Assembly (NCBI GenBank): GCA_947498415.1
Contig: CANMKB010000002.1
Coordinates: 558,001 to 622,000, forward strand
DNA from: an uncultured Paracoccaceae bacterium
Lineage (GTDB): Bacteria; Pseudomonadota; Alphaproteobacteria; Rhodobacterales; Rhodobacteraceae
Direction of reading: 5' to 3'
Length of the DNA stretch: 64,000 nt
The position numbers and the translations under genes are program-made. Below the pieces are notes generated by a model, which worked only from the letters and a program-made list of their open reading frames with translations, did no database searches and was not told where the DNA came from. Below, one piece after another: positions 35,657 to 44,591 of this stretch (position 1 is its first letter; every line of letters starts with the position of its first letter).

Positions 35657-36963
35657 AGGATTTAACTCCGAGCAGAGACAGCCTTGAGCCAATCGAGATC
35701 GCATCGATTGACGAAATTCGTGCCACGCAGCTGGAACGGATGAAATGGTCTGTGCGCCACGCTTACGAAAACGTGCCGATGTACCGCAAGCGCTTTGACG
35801 ACGCTGGTGTGCACCCAGACGATCTGCAAAGCCTTAGTGATCTGGCCAAGTTCCCTTTCACCTACAAGAATGATCTGCGCGACAACTACCCTTTCGGGCT
35901 GTTTGCAGTGCCACAAAAAGAAATCGTCCGTATCCACGGATCTTCGGGCACAACCGGCAAGCCAACCGTCGTTGGTTACACCAAAGGGGACATCGACATG
36001 TGGGCCAACATGGTCGCTCGCTCGATGCGCGCCAGCGGCACACGCCCGGGCGACATTGCCCATATCGCTTACGGCTATGGCCTGTTCACAGGCGGTTTGG
36101 GCGCACACTACGGCGCTGAACGACTAGGATGCACCGTAGTGCCCGTTTCAGGCGGGCAAACCGAGCGCCAAGTCACCCTGATTGAGGATTTCAAACCCTC
36201 CACGATCATGGTGACCCCCTCTTACATGTTGAATATTTTAGAGCAGTACAAAAAGATCGGCATTGATCCACGCGAAAGCTCTTTGCAGGTCGGAATTTTC
36301 GGCGCAGAACCGTGGACCAATGCCATGCGCACCGAGGTCGAAGAAGCCTTCGACATGCACGCTGTCGATATCTACGGATTATCTGAAATCATGGGACCTG
36401 GGGTCGCCAACGAATGCGTGGAAACCAAAGACGGCCTGCATGTTTGGGAAGATCATTTCTACCCTGAAATTATTGATCCAGAAACAGGTGAAGTCTTGCC
36501 CGATGGCGAAATGGGCGAGTTGGTCTTTACGACTTTGACCAAAGAAGGCCTGCCAATGATCCGCTATCGCACCCGCGATCTCACCCGCTTGCTTCCGGGT
36601 ACGGCACGCAGCATGCGCCGCATGGAGAAGATCACAGGGCGTTCAGATGACATGATCATCCTGCGCGGCGTGAATGTGTTCCCAAGTCAGATTGAGGAAC
36701 AGGTGCTCTCTATCCCTGAAATTGCGCCGCATTTCCAAATCGAGCTCGCCCGCATCGACCGCAAGGATGTCATGTCCATACGCGTGGAAACAACACCAGA
36801 GAACTCAAGCGCAGAAGTGGTTGCAGCCGCCAGCAAGATGCTTAGCAAGAAGATCAAAGACGTCGTGGGGGTCTCAACGCGGATTGAGATCGGACAGCCG
36901 GGCTCGGTCGAACGTAGCCAGGGCAAAGCACGCCGCGTCATTGACAATCGACCTAAGGAGTAA
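35653..36963 (+). CDS. paaK: PaaK, phenylacetate-CoA ligase
   Basis: PaaK activates phenylacetate to phenylacetyl-CoA with ATP, the entry step of the pathway. The 436-residue protein has the AMP-binding motif IHGSSGTTGKPTVVGYT (about residues 95-111), YGLSEIMGPGVANEC, and the hinge region GRSDDMIILRGVNVFPSQIEE. Its length matches known PaaK enzymes. It overlaps paaI by four bases and precedes tetR closely. Confidence 0.96.
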   Translation: MKDLTPSRDSLEPIEIASIDEIRATQLERMKWSVRHAYENVPMYRKRFDDAGVHPDDLQSLSDLAKFPFTYKNDLRDNYPFGLFAVPQKEIVRIHGSSGTTGKPTVVGYTKGDIDMWANMVARSMRASGTRPGDIAHIAYGYGLFTGGLGAHYGAERLGCTVVPVSGGQTERQVTLIEDFKPSTIMVTPSYMLNILEQYKKIGIDPRESSLQVGIFGAEPWTNAMRTEVEEAFDMHAVDIYGLSEIMGPGVANECVETKDGLHVWEDHFYPEIIDPETGEVLPDGEMGELVFTTLTKEGLPMIRYRTRDLTRLLPGTARSMRRMEKITGRSDDMIILRGVNVFPSQIEEQVLSIPEIAPHFQIELARIDRKDVMSIRVETTPENSSAEVVAAASKMLSKKIKDVVGVSTRIEIGQPGSVERSQGKARRVIDNRPKE

Positions 36964-36967
36964 CGAC

Positions 36968-37570
36968 GTGGCCAGACCTCGCGCAAAAGATCACGACGAT
37001 AAAAAGAAGTCCATTCTGTCCACCGCCGCAGCGGTGTTTGCCGAGACTGGGATTTTGGGCGCATCTATGAATGATGTGGCTAAGGCTTGCGGAGTCTCGA
37101 AACCCGCAATCTACCACTATTGTGGCAGTAAAAACGAACTCGTGTTTGTCATATTGGATACCTATCTCAGCGAACTGCGTGATCGCATTCTAGGATTGAA
37201 CCTCGACATTATCTCGCCCAGCAAACAGCTCGGTTTGCTGAACCGCGAATTCTTGCTCGCCTACGAGGGCATGGACAACGAACACAAAATTCAAACCGAA
37301 GGCATATCCCTGCTGCCGCAAGACCAGCAGAATATTTTACGAGGGTACCAACGGGATTTGGTGAAGCGGATGTCTGAGGTACTTGCCCTCTGCGCTCCAG
37401 ACACGCTCGGGCATAACTCTGCCCAGTGTCGCGACATCACAATGTCTGTTTTTGGCATGCTTAACTGGTTCTACATGTGGAACCCCAGTGCCAGCAAAGA
37501 GAAACGGATTGCCTATGCGCAAACCGTAACCGACTTCACGCTATCAGGGATCCAAATGCCCCCTGATTAG
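36968..37570 (+). CDS. TetR-family regulator in the paa operon
   Basis: This 200-residue protein has an N-terminal TetR helix-turn-helix (about 15-60: AAAVFAETGILGASMNDVAKACGVSKPAIYHYCGSKNELV) and a C-terminal domain with a TetR_C-like MTVFGMLNW-type helix (SVFGMLNWFYMWNP). The GTG start at 36968 is chosen because AAGGAG ends eight bases upstream and the preceding paaK stop is adjacent. It probably acts at the ACCTACCGGTCGGT palindrome before paaG, in addition to PaaX. PaaR-like function is inference. Confidence 0.85.
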   Translation: MARPRAKDHDDKKKSILSTAAAVFAETGILGASMNDVAKACGVSKPAIYHYCGSKNELVFVILDTYLSELRDRILGLNLDIISPSKQLGLLNREFLLAYEGMDNEHKIQTEGISLLPQDQQNILRGYQRDLVKRMSEVLALCAPDTLGHNSAQCRDITMSVFGMLNWFYMWNPSASKEKRIAYAQTVTDFTLSGIQMPPD

Positions 37571-37600
37571 ACGAAGAAACTACGCAACTGAGTTTTATAA

Positions 37601-37622
37601 TTCAAAGCAATCCTGCTTTGAA
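37601..37622 (+). other. Perfect 9-bp stem-loop before the TRAP binding-protein gene
   Basis: TTCAAAGCA (37601-37609) pairs with TGCTTTGAA (37614-37622) around a four-base loop. It lies 30 bases after the tetR stop and 17 before the next ATG. It has no T-run; it could set different mRNA levels of the transporter relative to paaGIK. Confidence 0.6.
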
Positions 37623-37638
37623 ACATTGGGAGGAAACT

Positions 37639-38649
37639 ATGAAACTTAAGTCAACAATCCTAGCAGCAATGCTGGCTAGCGCAGTAAGTGCCACTGGTGC
37701 TTTTGCTCAAAAAACTATGGTCGTCTCATCATGGCTGCCACCAAGCCACATCATGAATGATACGGTGTGGCCTGAGTTTATCGCACGCATCGAAGCTGCG
37801 ACGGACAATCGCGTCACAGGTAAAATCGAGTACCAACTGGCATCACCACCGTCACAGGCCGATTTGATCGAAGACGGTGGCGCGGATGCGGCATGGATTT
37901 TCCATGGCTATAATCCAGGTCGTTTCGTCACTACGAAGCTGATCGAAATCCCAGGTCTGGAAGGCGACTCTGCTGCGGCATCCGCAGCCCATTGGCGTGC
38001 GCACGAAGAATACCTGAGCGCCGCGAACGAACATGACGGCATTGTACCCGTTGCAATGATGGTTCACGCCCCAGGTTCGTTGCACCTTTCCAAAGAAATT
38101 TCATCTCTGGATGAAGTGGAAGGTCTGAAAGTCCGCTCCGGCGGCGGTGTGATGGGCAATGTTCTTGCGGGTCTAGACATGGCTGGTGTGCAAGTCTCTG
38201 CACCAAAGGTGTACGAAACCGTGTCTAACGGCGTTGCAGACGGCACGTTCTTCCCGGGTGACACAATCGCAATTCTGCGCCTGACTGAAGTCCTGCCGTA
38301 CACCTATCGTGTTCCGGGCGGTTTCTACCGCGGGTCTTTCTCGATCATCATGAGCGAAGACTTCCTAGATGACATCGGCGAAGAAGACGCTGCTGCAATC
38401 AAAGCGGCACTCGGCGAGGACTTCTCTGCCTTTGCGGGCGCAGCTTGGGACGCAGGCAACGAACGCGGCCTGTCAGCACAGCGTGAAACAGGTGCGGTGA
38501 TCGACCTGGAAGGCGCTGCAGCAGAAAAGTTTACTGCGCTTGTACCAGGCATTCAATCCTCTGTTCTGGAAGAGGTGTCTGCCAAGGGTATCGACGCGGA
38601 TGCAGCACTGACGCTGATCAAACAAACTATGGCAGAGTACTCTAAGTAA
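37639..38649 (+). CDS. TRAP transporter substrate-binding protein (DctP family)
   Basis: This periplasmic binding protein has 336 residues. The signal peptide MKLKSTILAAMLASAVSATG ends near AFA. It carries the DctP-type pattern WLPPSHIMNDTVWPEFIARIE and the carboxylate-binding arginine region DEVEGLKVRSGGGVMGNVL. GGGAGG precedes the ATG at 37639; an earlier in-frame ATG overlaps the hairpin. Downstream of paaGIK-tetR, its ligand is probably phenylacetate or another aromatic acid. Confidence 0.88.
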   Translation: MKLKSTILAAMLASAVSATGAFAQKTMVVSSWLPPSHIMNDTVWPEFIARIEAATDNRVTGKIEYQLASPPSQADLIEDGGADAAWIFHGYNPGRFVTTKLIEIPGLEGDSAAASAAHWRAHEEYLSAANEHDGIVPVAMMVHAPGSLHLSKEISSLDEVEGLKVRSGGGVMGNVLAGLDMAGVQVSAPKVYETVSNGVADGTFFPGDTIAILRLTEVLPYTYRVPGGFYRGSFSIIMSEDFLDDIGEEDAAAIKAALGEDFSAFAGAAWDAGNERGLSAQRETGAVIDLEGAAAEKFTALVPGIQSSVLEEVSAKGIDADAALTLIKQTMAEYSK

Positions 38650-39149
38650 TGTCTGGTTTCATCAAGCTCGCAAGCCAATGGTTTGCGAGCACCCTCCTCA
38701 GCCTAAGCGCACTCTGTCTCGTCGCTTTGATGTTTTTAACCGTCGCGGAAGTTATTGGCCGCTATGTGTTCAACGCGCCTATTTTCGGCCGTCAGGACAT
38801 TGCCCAAATCCTTTTGGCCTGTTCCATCTTCTTTGCTTTCCCTGTGGTGACCCTGCGAGGCCAGCAAATCGCGGTTGACCTTCTGGACAGTATCTTCACC
38901 ACTTCAGCCGCCTTTTGGCGTGACCGTTTGATCGACATGCTTGTCGCAGCCAGCTTGGTTACCATGAGCGTATGGCTCTTCCATCGCGCTGAAAAAGCAC
39001 TCAGCCGTGGGCTCACCAGCGAAATGCTGTTCTTACCCAAATATCCACTACTGACCTTTGTGGCAGTTGCGGTGGGCGCGACCGGAGCATTGCTCGCTCT
39101 TCGTGCCGTCTGGCTCATACTTACTACTTCAACACGAGAGAGATCATGA
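38649..39149 (+). CDS. TRAP transporter small permease (DctQ family)
   Basis: This is a four-helix membrane protein of 166 residues. It has the DctQ features EVIGRYVFNAPIFGRQDIAQILLACSIFFAFP and RGQQIAVDLLDS. Its start codon overlaps the last base of the binding-protein stop. It should bridge binding protein and large permease. Confidence 0.9.
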   Translation: MSGFIKLASQWFASTLLSLSALCLVALMFLTVAEVIGRYVFNAPIFGRQDIAQILLACSIFFAFPVVTLRGQQIAVDLLDSIFTTSAAFWRDRLIDMLVAASLVTMSVWLFHRAEKALSRGLTSEMLFLPKYPLLTFVAVAVGATGALLALRAVWLILTTSTRERS

Positions 39150-40480
39150 CTGTCGCACTTATCGCCTTCGCAATAGTAATCGGCTTGGTCCTACTACGTG
39201 TTCCAATCGGCATCGCCATGGGCGTCGTGGGGGCCATTGGTTTTGTTATTCTGCGCGATTGGCGCTGGTCGGCGGGGCTTGGGCCTGCGGCAGACTCTAT
39301 TCTGGACGTAACCCAGAACGACGCGCTTTCCGTTATTCCCCTATTTATTCTGATGGGGATGATCATTGCCCAAAGCGGCATGGCCCACGATCTCTATCGC
39401 GCCGCCTATGCGGTGGTCGGGCGCCTACCAGGCGGTCTTGCTATGTCGACCATCTTGGCCTGCGGCGGCTTCTCTGCTGTCTCCGGATCGTCTTTGGCAA
39501 CCGCAGCAACAATGTCGCAAGTGGCTCTGCCCTCTATGCGCAAATACGGCTATGATGACCGTCTTTCCACTGCATCGGTCGCCGCCGGCGGTACGCTAGG
39601 CATTCTGATCCCGCCCAGCATTATTTTGATCATCTATGGCTTCCTAACGGGCCAATCCATCGGCAAGTTGTTCCTTGCCGGGATTCTGCCCGGAATACTT
39701 GGCATCCTGCTCTATCTTTGCGCTGTTGCCTTTGTGGTGTGGCGACGCCCCGAGGCTGGCCCAGCTGGCGAGCGTATGACTTGGCCTGAGGTCCGCGCGA
39801 GCGTGCTGCGCGTCATTCCAATCCTCATCCTGTTTGTTATCATTATCGGCGGCATCTACGGGCAGGTCTTCACCGCAGACGAAGCCGCAGGCGTCGGGGC
39901 ATTTGGCGCAATCGTGATCTCAGCCTTCATTGGTCGCTTTTCTTGGAGAGGCCTGATCGACGCACTGTCGCAAACCGTGAAAACCTCGGTTGGGCTGTTC
40001 TTGCTGCTGATTGGGGCCGAGATCTTTAACCGGCTGATCACCCGCGCGGGTCTGCCGGATGATCTGCTCAATCTGGTACAAGGCGCAGGGCTAGAACCCT
40101 TTACGGTGCTTGCTTTGATTGTGTTGATTTATCTGGTGCTAGGCGCGGTTTTTGAAAGCCTGTCCATGATCACACTAACTGTTCCAGTCTTTGCACCACT
40201 GGTTGCATCGCTCGGCTTTTTTGCTGGGGACGTGACGGGTGAAATGGCCCTGATCTGGTTTGGAATCATCGTTGTAGTGGTGACCGAGATTTCTTTGATC
40301 ACACCGCCCATCGGACTGAATATCTTTGTCCTACGGTCCGTCGTCACAGATGTATCAACAGCCACGATCTTTAAGGGCGTAACACCCTTCTGGGCTGCGG
40401 ACATCATCCGACTGGCGTTCCTAATCGCCCTGCCCTTCTTTTCCCTGCTCGTGCCAATGGGCGTTTGGGGGTTCAACTAA
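39146..40480 (+). CDS. TRAP transporter large permease (DctM family)
   Basis: This sodium-driven transport subunit has 444 residues and about 12 membrane segments. Family motifs include GGFSAVSGSSLATAATMSQVALPSM, AAGGTLGILIPPSIILIIYG and ITPPIGLNIFVLRSV. The start overlaps the DctQ stop as ATGA. It is the last gene of the paaG-to-TRAP unit and is followed by a strong stem. Confidence 0.93.
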   Translation: MTVALIAFAIVIGLVLLRVPIGIAMGVVGAIGFVILRDWRWSAGLGPAADSILDVTQNDALSVIPLFILMGMIIAQSGMAHDLYRAAYAVVGRLPGGLAMSTILACGGFSAVSGSSLATAATMSQVALPSMRKYGYDDRLSTASVAAGGTLGILIPPSIILIIYGFLTGQSIGKLFLAGILPGILGILLYLCAVAFVVWRRPEAGPAGERMTWPEVRASVLRVIPILILFVIIIGGIYGQVFTADEAAGVGAFGAIVISAFIGRFSWRGLIDALSQTVKTSVGLFLLLIGAEIFNRLITRAGLPDDLLNLVQGAGLEPFTVLALIVLIYLVLGAVFESLSMITLTVPVFAPLVASLGFFAGDVTGEMALIWFGIIVVVVTEISLITPPIGLNIFVLRSVVTDVSTATIFKGVTPFWAADIIRLAFLIALPFFSLLVPMGVWGFN

Positions 40481-40487
40481 GGAAGAA

Positions 40488-40520
40488 CGCGCGGAGCATC
40501 CTATCCGTTTGCTCCGCGCG
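40488..40520 (+). terminator. 10-bp stem after the TRAP operon
   Basis: CGCGCGGAGC (40488-40497) pairs perfectly with GCTCCGCGCG (40511-40520) around 13 bases, seven bases after the DctM stop. No T-run follows, so it is a stabilising or weak terminator structure. Confidence 0.5.
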
Positions 40521-40523
40521 AAT

Positions 40524-40688
40524 GACAGTGAAAACGGCCTTGGTGGTTCAGTCTGCTCCAATGACATCAACAAACACGGCATGATCCAGCCGAACGCGCC
40601 CTTTGGCGGTGTCAAAAGTTCCGGCATCGGCGGCCCGCTGTATGATCAGGCATTTATACGGTCTGACCCCGCGTCTCCCAGCGCCTGA
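40524..40688 (+). pseudogene. Remnant of an aldehyde dehydrogenase (C-terminal end only)
   Basis: The frame reads DSENGLGGSVCSND, then PNAPFGGVKSSGIGGP before a stop. These are the conserved C-terminal elements of aldehyde dehydrogenases (GLGGSVWSSD and PFGGVKxSGIG). About 55 codons survive and everything upstream, including the catalytic cysteine, is gone; a hairpin adjoins the break. It is a decayed gene. Confidence 0.8.
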
Positions 40689-40784
40689 CATCCAGCCCTT
40701 GTTCTTCCACGTCCCGCTGTACACTACAGACACCCAATAGCCCGTACACCTTTGGCCTACTCGCTTTGTGCTGGTGGCGTCAGC

Positions 40785-40916
40785 CCAACCAGCCGAGGCG
40801 AAATGCGCGTGATGGATGCGTCGATCCTGCCTGTTGTGCCAACCGGCAACACAAAGGCGCCGACCTATATAGTCGCAGAAAAAGGCGCCGATATGATCAA
40901 AGCCGTGCGCGGCTGA
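40785..40916 (+). pseudogene. Remnant of a GMC oxidoreductase (choline-dehydrogenase-like C-terminus)
   Basis: The frame reads GEMRVMDASILPVVPTGNTK then APTYIVAEKGADMIKAVRG and a stop. This equals the final segment of GMC oxidoreductases (LRVVDASIMPxxxSGNTNAPTIMIAEKGADMI), including the active-site asparagine region GNT. Upstream coding sequence is missing. Together with the aldehyde dehydrogenase end next to it, it suggests a deleted alcohol/aldehyde oxidation locus. Confidence 0.8.
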
Positions 40917-40930
40917 TCAGCCTCAAACAG

Positions 40931-40966
40931 AAATCGGCCCAGCACCAATGCTGGACCGATTTTTCA
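40931..40966 (+). terminator. Terminator hairpin between the GMC remnant and paaE
   Basis: AAATCGG-C-CCAGCA (40931-40944) pairs with TGCTGG-A-CCGATTT (40949-40962), one mismatch, followed by TTC. Leftwards it is also followed by T-rich sequence, so it may serve paaE from the other side as well. Confidence 0.7.
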
Positions 40967-41004
40967 TGTAAAGTAGGCGGGGTTAGCTGTTCTATGCTCG
41001 GCTT

Positions 41005-42075
41005 CTAGTGCCCCGCCTCGTCGTAGTCCCAAACCACCTTCTTGGCGGACACTGGGTAGGCCTGACACGACAGCACATATCCCGCCTCAACCTCGTAGTC
41101 CTCAAGCGCGTGATTGGCGACCATCTCGACTTCGCCCTCGATCACCTTGCATTTACAAGTGGAGCATACACCCGCTTTGCAGGCAAACGGTGCGTCTAGA
41201 TTGTTTTCCAGTGCTGCGTCCAACAAGCTGGTTTGCTCCGCAATCACAAGGCTGCGTGTTTCCCCTCCGACGGTCGCGCGGCCTGCGATGCCATTTTCCA
41301 TGTTTTCCGTATCGGCAACTGGCTTGGGCAAACGGCCAGGTTGGCCACTCGCGAACAGTTCAAAACGGATTTGCTCTTTGGCAAGCCCGTGGTTTTTCAA
41401 CGCTTCCGAAATCGCCAACATCATCGGCTCAGGTCCACAAATGAAGGCCATATCCACTGTTGCAATGTCGATCCAAACCTTAAAAAGCGCAGCACATTTT
41501 TCCTGATCCACACGGCCGCGGAACAAATCAATCTCTTGGCTTTCATCTTCGAGCACATGGATCAAATTAAAGCGTCCAAGATACTGGTTTTTCAGATCTT
41601 CAAGCTCTTCTCGGAACATGATCGTGTTGGGATTGCGGTTCGCATAAACCAACGTAAACCGCGCCAAAGGCTCGCGCTCCAACGCTGTGCGCAGGATCGA
41701 AAGTACCGGAGTGATGCCAGACCCACCGGCAAAACCGAGGTAATGCGGTGCCTCCGCCTCAGACGGCGCATAAAAACGCCCCATGGGAGCCATCGCCTCA
41801 ACCACATCCCCCACCTGTAGTGCGGTATTGGCCCAAGTCGAAAACGCACCGCCAGACACCTTTTTGATGCCCACCTGCAAATTGCCGTCATCCTTACCGG
41901 TGCAAATGGAATACGACCGCCGCACCTCCTGACCCTCGAAGTCCTTTTTGAACGTCAGGTACTGACCCTGAACAAACGAGAAATCTACATCATTGACCGG
42001 CTGCAAAGACACCACGACAGCGTCACGCGTCGTCTTCTGAATTTCGGTTACTTTAAGATCATGAAACTGAACCAT
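41005..42075 (-). CDS. paaE: PaaE, reductase of phenylacetyl-CoA epoxidase
   Basis: PaaE passes electrons from NADPH to the PaaABCD oxygenase. The 356-residue protein has an FAD/NAD(P) reductase module (RRSYSICTG, FAGGSGITPVLSILRT) and a C-terminal 2Fe-2S ferredoxin domain (CKAGVCSTCKCKVIEGEV). The ATG of MVQFHDLKVTEIQKTTRDAV lies ten bases after paaD; the frame is open upstream but overlaps paaD. It is the last gene of the leftward pcaF-paaABCDE operon. Confidence 0.95.
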   Translation of the reverse strand: MVQFHDLKVTEIQKTTRDAVVVSLQPVNDVDFSFVQGQYLTFKKDFEGQEVRRSYSICTGKDDGNLQVGIKKVSGGAFSTWANTALQVGDVVEAMAPMGRFYAPSEAEAPHYLGFAGGSGITPVLSILRTALEREPLARFTLVYANRNPNTIMFREELEDLKNQYLGRFNLIHVLEDESQEIDLFRGRVDQEKCAALFKVWIDIATVDMAFICGPEPMMLAISEALKNHGLAKEQIRFELFASGQPGRLPKPVADTENMENGIAGRATVGGETRSLVIAEQTSLLDAALENNLDAPFACKAGVCSTCKCKVIEGEVEMVANHALEDYEVEAGYVLSCQAYPVSAKKVVWDYDEAGH

Positions 42076-42085
42076 TTTCCTCGCC

Positions 42086-42556
42086 TCATATACATTTGAA
42101 ATAGTCAAAGGGTTCCAGACAATCGCTGCATCGCCACAATGCCTTGCAGGGGGTCGAGCCAAATTGACTGACCTTTTCAACATGCCGAGATTCGCAATGC
42201 GGGCAGCTCTCTGGCCCACCGGATGGTTGGGGTGGCGCTATGCCGTATTCTTTCAACTGCGCTTTGCCTTTTTCCGACAGCCAGTCGGTTGTCCAAGGCG
42301 GCGAGATCTGAGTCTTCAGTGTCAGATTCGTGACCCCGACCTTCGCCAGTGCCGCCTGAATATCGAGCGAAATGATCGACATCGCAGGACAGCCCGAATA
42401 GGTCGGTGTGATCTTGATCTCGACAGCATCACTGTCCACAGAAACCGCGCGGATCACGCCAAGGTCCACCACCGAGATCACAGGAATTTCGGGGTCCGGC
42501 ACACCTTCGAGCCAGTCCCAAACCTGTTCTTCACTGATGGAATTGGCGATCGTCAT
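42086..42556 (-). CDS. paaD: PaaD, phenylacetyl-CoA epoxidase assembly protein
   Basis: This protein of 156 residues has an N-terminal MIP18/DUF59 domain (WDWLEGVPDPEIPVISVVDLGVIR, TPTYSGCPAMSIISLDIQ) and a C-terminal zinc-binding tail (CPHCESRHVEK, CKALWRCSDCLEPFDYFKC). It is needed for the epoxidase, probably for metal-centre maturation. The ATG of MTIANSISEEQVWDWL begins one base after the paaC stop; the longer frame overlaps paaC. Confidence 0.95.
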   Translation of the reverse strand: MTIANSISEEQVWDWLEGVPDPEIPVISVVDLGVIRAVSVDSDAVEIKITPTYSGCPAMSIISLDIQAALAKVGVTNLTLKTQISPPWTTDWLSEKGKAQLKEYGIAPPQPSGGPESCPHCESRHVEKVSQFGSTPCKALWRCSDCLEPFDYFKCI

Positions 42557-42557
42557 A

Positions 42558-43313
42558 TCACCAGCTCGCGTCTGGGTAAGACCGTGGCAATACCTGCATG
42601 GTCGCCAGCAGATGACCAAGGTGCTCTGTATGGCGCACACCAATACGGCCGCCTTTATGGGCAAATTCCCCTTCTGGCATCGTCAGATGGGCCTCTTGCA
42701 GGGTCGCCTGCAAAGTCTTCTTCCATTGCCCCCGCAGGCTTGACGGCAATGGGGCAACCCCAACCTCAGCCATGGCGAAATCTGTTGCGTCTTCCGCAAA
42801 CACCTCAGCCGCATAGGGCCACAAATAGTCCAGCGCCCGCTGCATAAAGCCGTTGCTTTCTGCTGTCCCATCACCAAGCGCAATCACCGTCGAGGTAGAG
42901 CGATCCAGATGATACATAGCCTCTTTTACAGACTTCGCTGCTATCTCAGCCACCCGCGGATCAGCGCTGTCTGTCAGCGCCTGCAGCCAAGGCACCTGAA
43001 AGGCATCAAACAGGAATTGGCGCATCAGTGTGCGACCAAAATCGGCGTTGGGCACTTCTAGCATCAAGAGGTTTCGAAAATCATAGGCATCGCGCATGAA
43101 AGCCAAATCATTCGCATCCCGCCCCGCGCCTTCAACCTCGGCCGCATAGCCCAGCCACAACTGTGTCTGACCAATCAAATCAAGCGCTGTATTGGCCAAG
43201 GCGATGTCTTCCTCAAGCGCAGGCCCATGGCCACACCATTCAGACATGCGCTGCCCAAGCACCAAGGCGTTATCCCCTTGGCGCAAAAGAAATTCCAACA
43301 GATGGTTCATCAC
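42558..43313 (-). CDS. paaC: PaaC, structural subunit of phenylacetyl-CoA epoxidase
   Basis: PaaC is the catalytically silent ferritin-like partner of PaaA. It has 251 residues with LLRQGDNALVLGQRMSEWCGHGPALEEDIALANTALDLIGQ and FLFDAFQVPWLQALTDSADPRVAEIAAKSVKEAMYHLDRST. Its start overlaps the paaB stop as ATGA. The call is secure by family and order. Confidence 0.96.
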   Translation of the reverse strand: MMNHLLEFLLRQGDNALVLGQRMSEWCGHGPALEEDIALANTALDLIGQTQLWLGYAAEVEGAGRDANDLAFMRDAYDFRNLLMLEVPNADFGRTLMRQFLFDAFQVPWLQALTDSADPRVAEIAAKSVKEAMYHLDRSTSTVIALGDGTAESNGFMQRALDYLWPYAAEVFAEDATDFAMAEVGVAPLPSSLRGQWKKTLQATLQEAHLTMPEGEFAHKGGRIGVRHTEHLGHLLATMQVLPRSYPDASW

Positions 43314-43594
43314 ATTTTCCCCACTTCCTCTGGAATGTGGAAAAACGTTGGATGGCGATACGCCTTGTCGCGCGCCGGATCATAAAGCGGGCCTTTTTCC
43401 GACGGACTGGACGCTGCAATCTGCGAGGTCTCGACGACCCAAATACTTACGCCTTCATTGCGGCGCGTATAAACATCGCGCGCATTTCGGATCGCATGTT
43501 CAGCATCCGCCGCATGAAGCGAACCAACGTGACGATGGCTCATTCCATGTGTGCCACGGATGAACACTTCCCAAAGGGGCCATTCCTTACTCAT
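43310..43594 (-). CDS. paaB: PaaB, subunit of phenylacetyl-CoA epoxidase
   Basis: This small subunit of 94 residues begins MSKEWPLWEVFIRGTHGMSHRHVGSLHAADAEHAIRNARDVYTRR, a highly conserved PaaB N-terminus. It links PaaAC heterodimers in the epoxidase. It follows paaA after five bases and overlaps paaC by four. Confidence 0.97.
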   Translation of the reverse strand: MSKEWPLWEVFIRGTHGMSHRHVGSLHAADAEHAIRNARDVYTRRNEGVSIWVVETSQIAASSPSEKGPLYDPARDKAYRHPTFFHIPEEVGKM

Positions 43595-43599
43595 ATCAA

Positions 43600-44577
43600 T
43601 TACTCCGCTGCGCTTTTGCGTGACTGTTTCTTTTCTGCATGGGCTACCATCGCCTCACGCACCCAAGCGCCATCATCCCAGGCCTTTTGACGGGCGGCGA
43701 TCCGGTCAACGTTGCAGGGGCCATTCCCTTGGATCACTTCGAAAAACTCTGACCAATCAGGTTCTGTAAAATCATAGTGGCCTGTGTCTTCGTTCCATTT
43801 CATATGCTCATCTGGGATCGTCAGACCCAAGTATTCGGCCTGTGGCACCGTTTCATCCACGAACTTCTGGCGCAGCTCGTCATTGGTGTTCATCTTGATT
43901 TTCCAACTCATGGACTGCTCAGAATGCACAGAATCCTTGTCCGATGGCCCAAACATCATCAACGCTGGGTACCAAAAACGGTTCAGCGCATCTTGGGCCA
44001 TGCGCTTTTGCGCTTCAGAGCCCTTCACCATCGCCATCATCACGTGAAAGCCCTGACGTTGGTGAAAGCTCTCTTCCTTACAAATACGCACCATAGACCG
44101 CGCATAAGGGCCGTAAGATGTGCGCTGCAAAGGTACCTGATTCATGATCGCAGCGCCATCCACGAGCCAACCAACAGCGCCCATGTCAGCCCAAGTCAGT
44201 GTCGGATAGTTGAAGATCGACGAGTATTTCATCCGCCCATCCAGCAACATCTCGGTGAGCTCATCCCGAGAGACACCCAATGTTTCAACAGCGCAGTACA
44301 GGTACAAACCATGCCCTGCCTCATCCTGCACTTTTGCAAGCAGATTAGCTTTGCGCTCAAGCGTCGGAGCGCGCGCGATCCAATTTGCTTCCGGCAATTG
44401 CCCAACGATCTCTGAATGGGCATGTTGCCCAATCTGGCGGATCAAGGTCTTGCGATAGCCCGCTGGCATCCAATCCTTTGGCTCGATCTTTTCACCGGCA
44501 TCCACGCGGGCCTGAAAGGCCGCCAACATATCCGGATCATCTTGCGTCGCTTCCGACTTAACCATCTGTGCGTACAT
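43600..44577 (-). CDS. paaA: PaaA, catalytic subunit of phenylacetyl-CoA epoxidase
   Basis: PaaA carries the di-iron centre that epoxidises phenylacetyl-CoA. The 325-residue protein has carboxylate/histidine ligands in [16 protein letters not shown] and [18 protein letters not shown], and [16 protein letters not shown] in the second helix pair. It lies 14 bases after pcaF. All family landmarks are present. Confidence 0.97.
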   Translation of the reverse strand: MYAQMVKSEATQDDPDMLAAFQARVDAGEKIEPKDWMPAGYRKTLIRQIGQHAHSEIVGQLPEANWIARAPTLERKANLLAKVQDEAGHGLYLYCAVETLGVSRDELTEMLLDGRMKYSSIFNYPTLTWADMGAVGWLVDGAAIMNQVPLQRTSYGPYARSMVRICKEESFHQRQGFHVMMAMVKGSEAQKRMAQDALNRFWYPALMMFGPSDKDSVHSEQSMSWKIKMNTNDELRQKFVDETVPQAEYLGLTIPDEHMKWNEDTGHYDFTEPDWSEFFEVIQGNGPCNVDRIAARQKAWDDGAWVREAMVAHAEKKQSRKSAAE

Positions 44578-44591
44578 CGAAGGCTCCTCCC

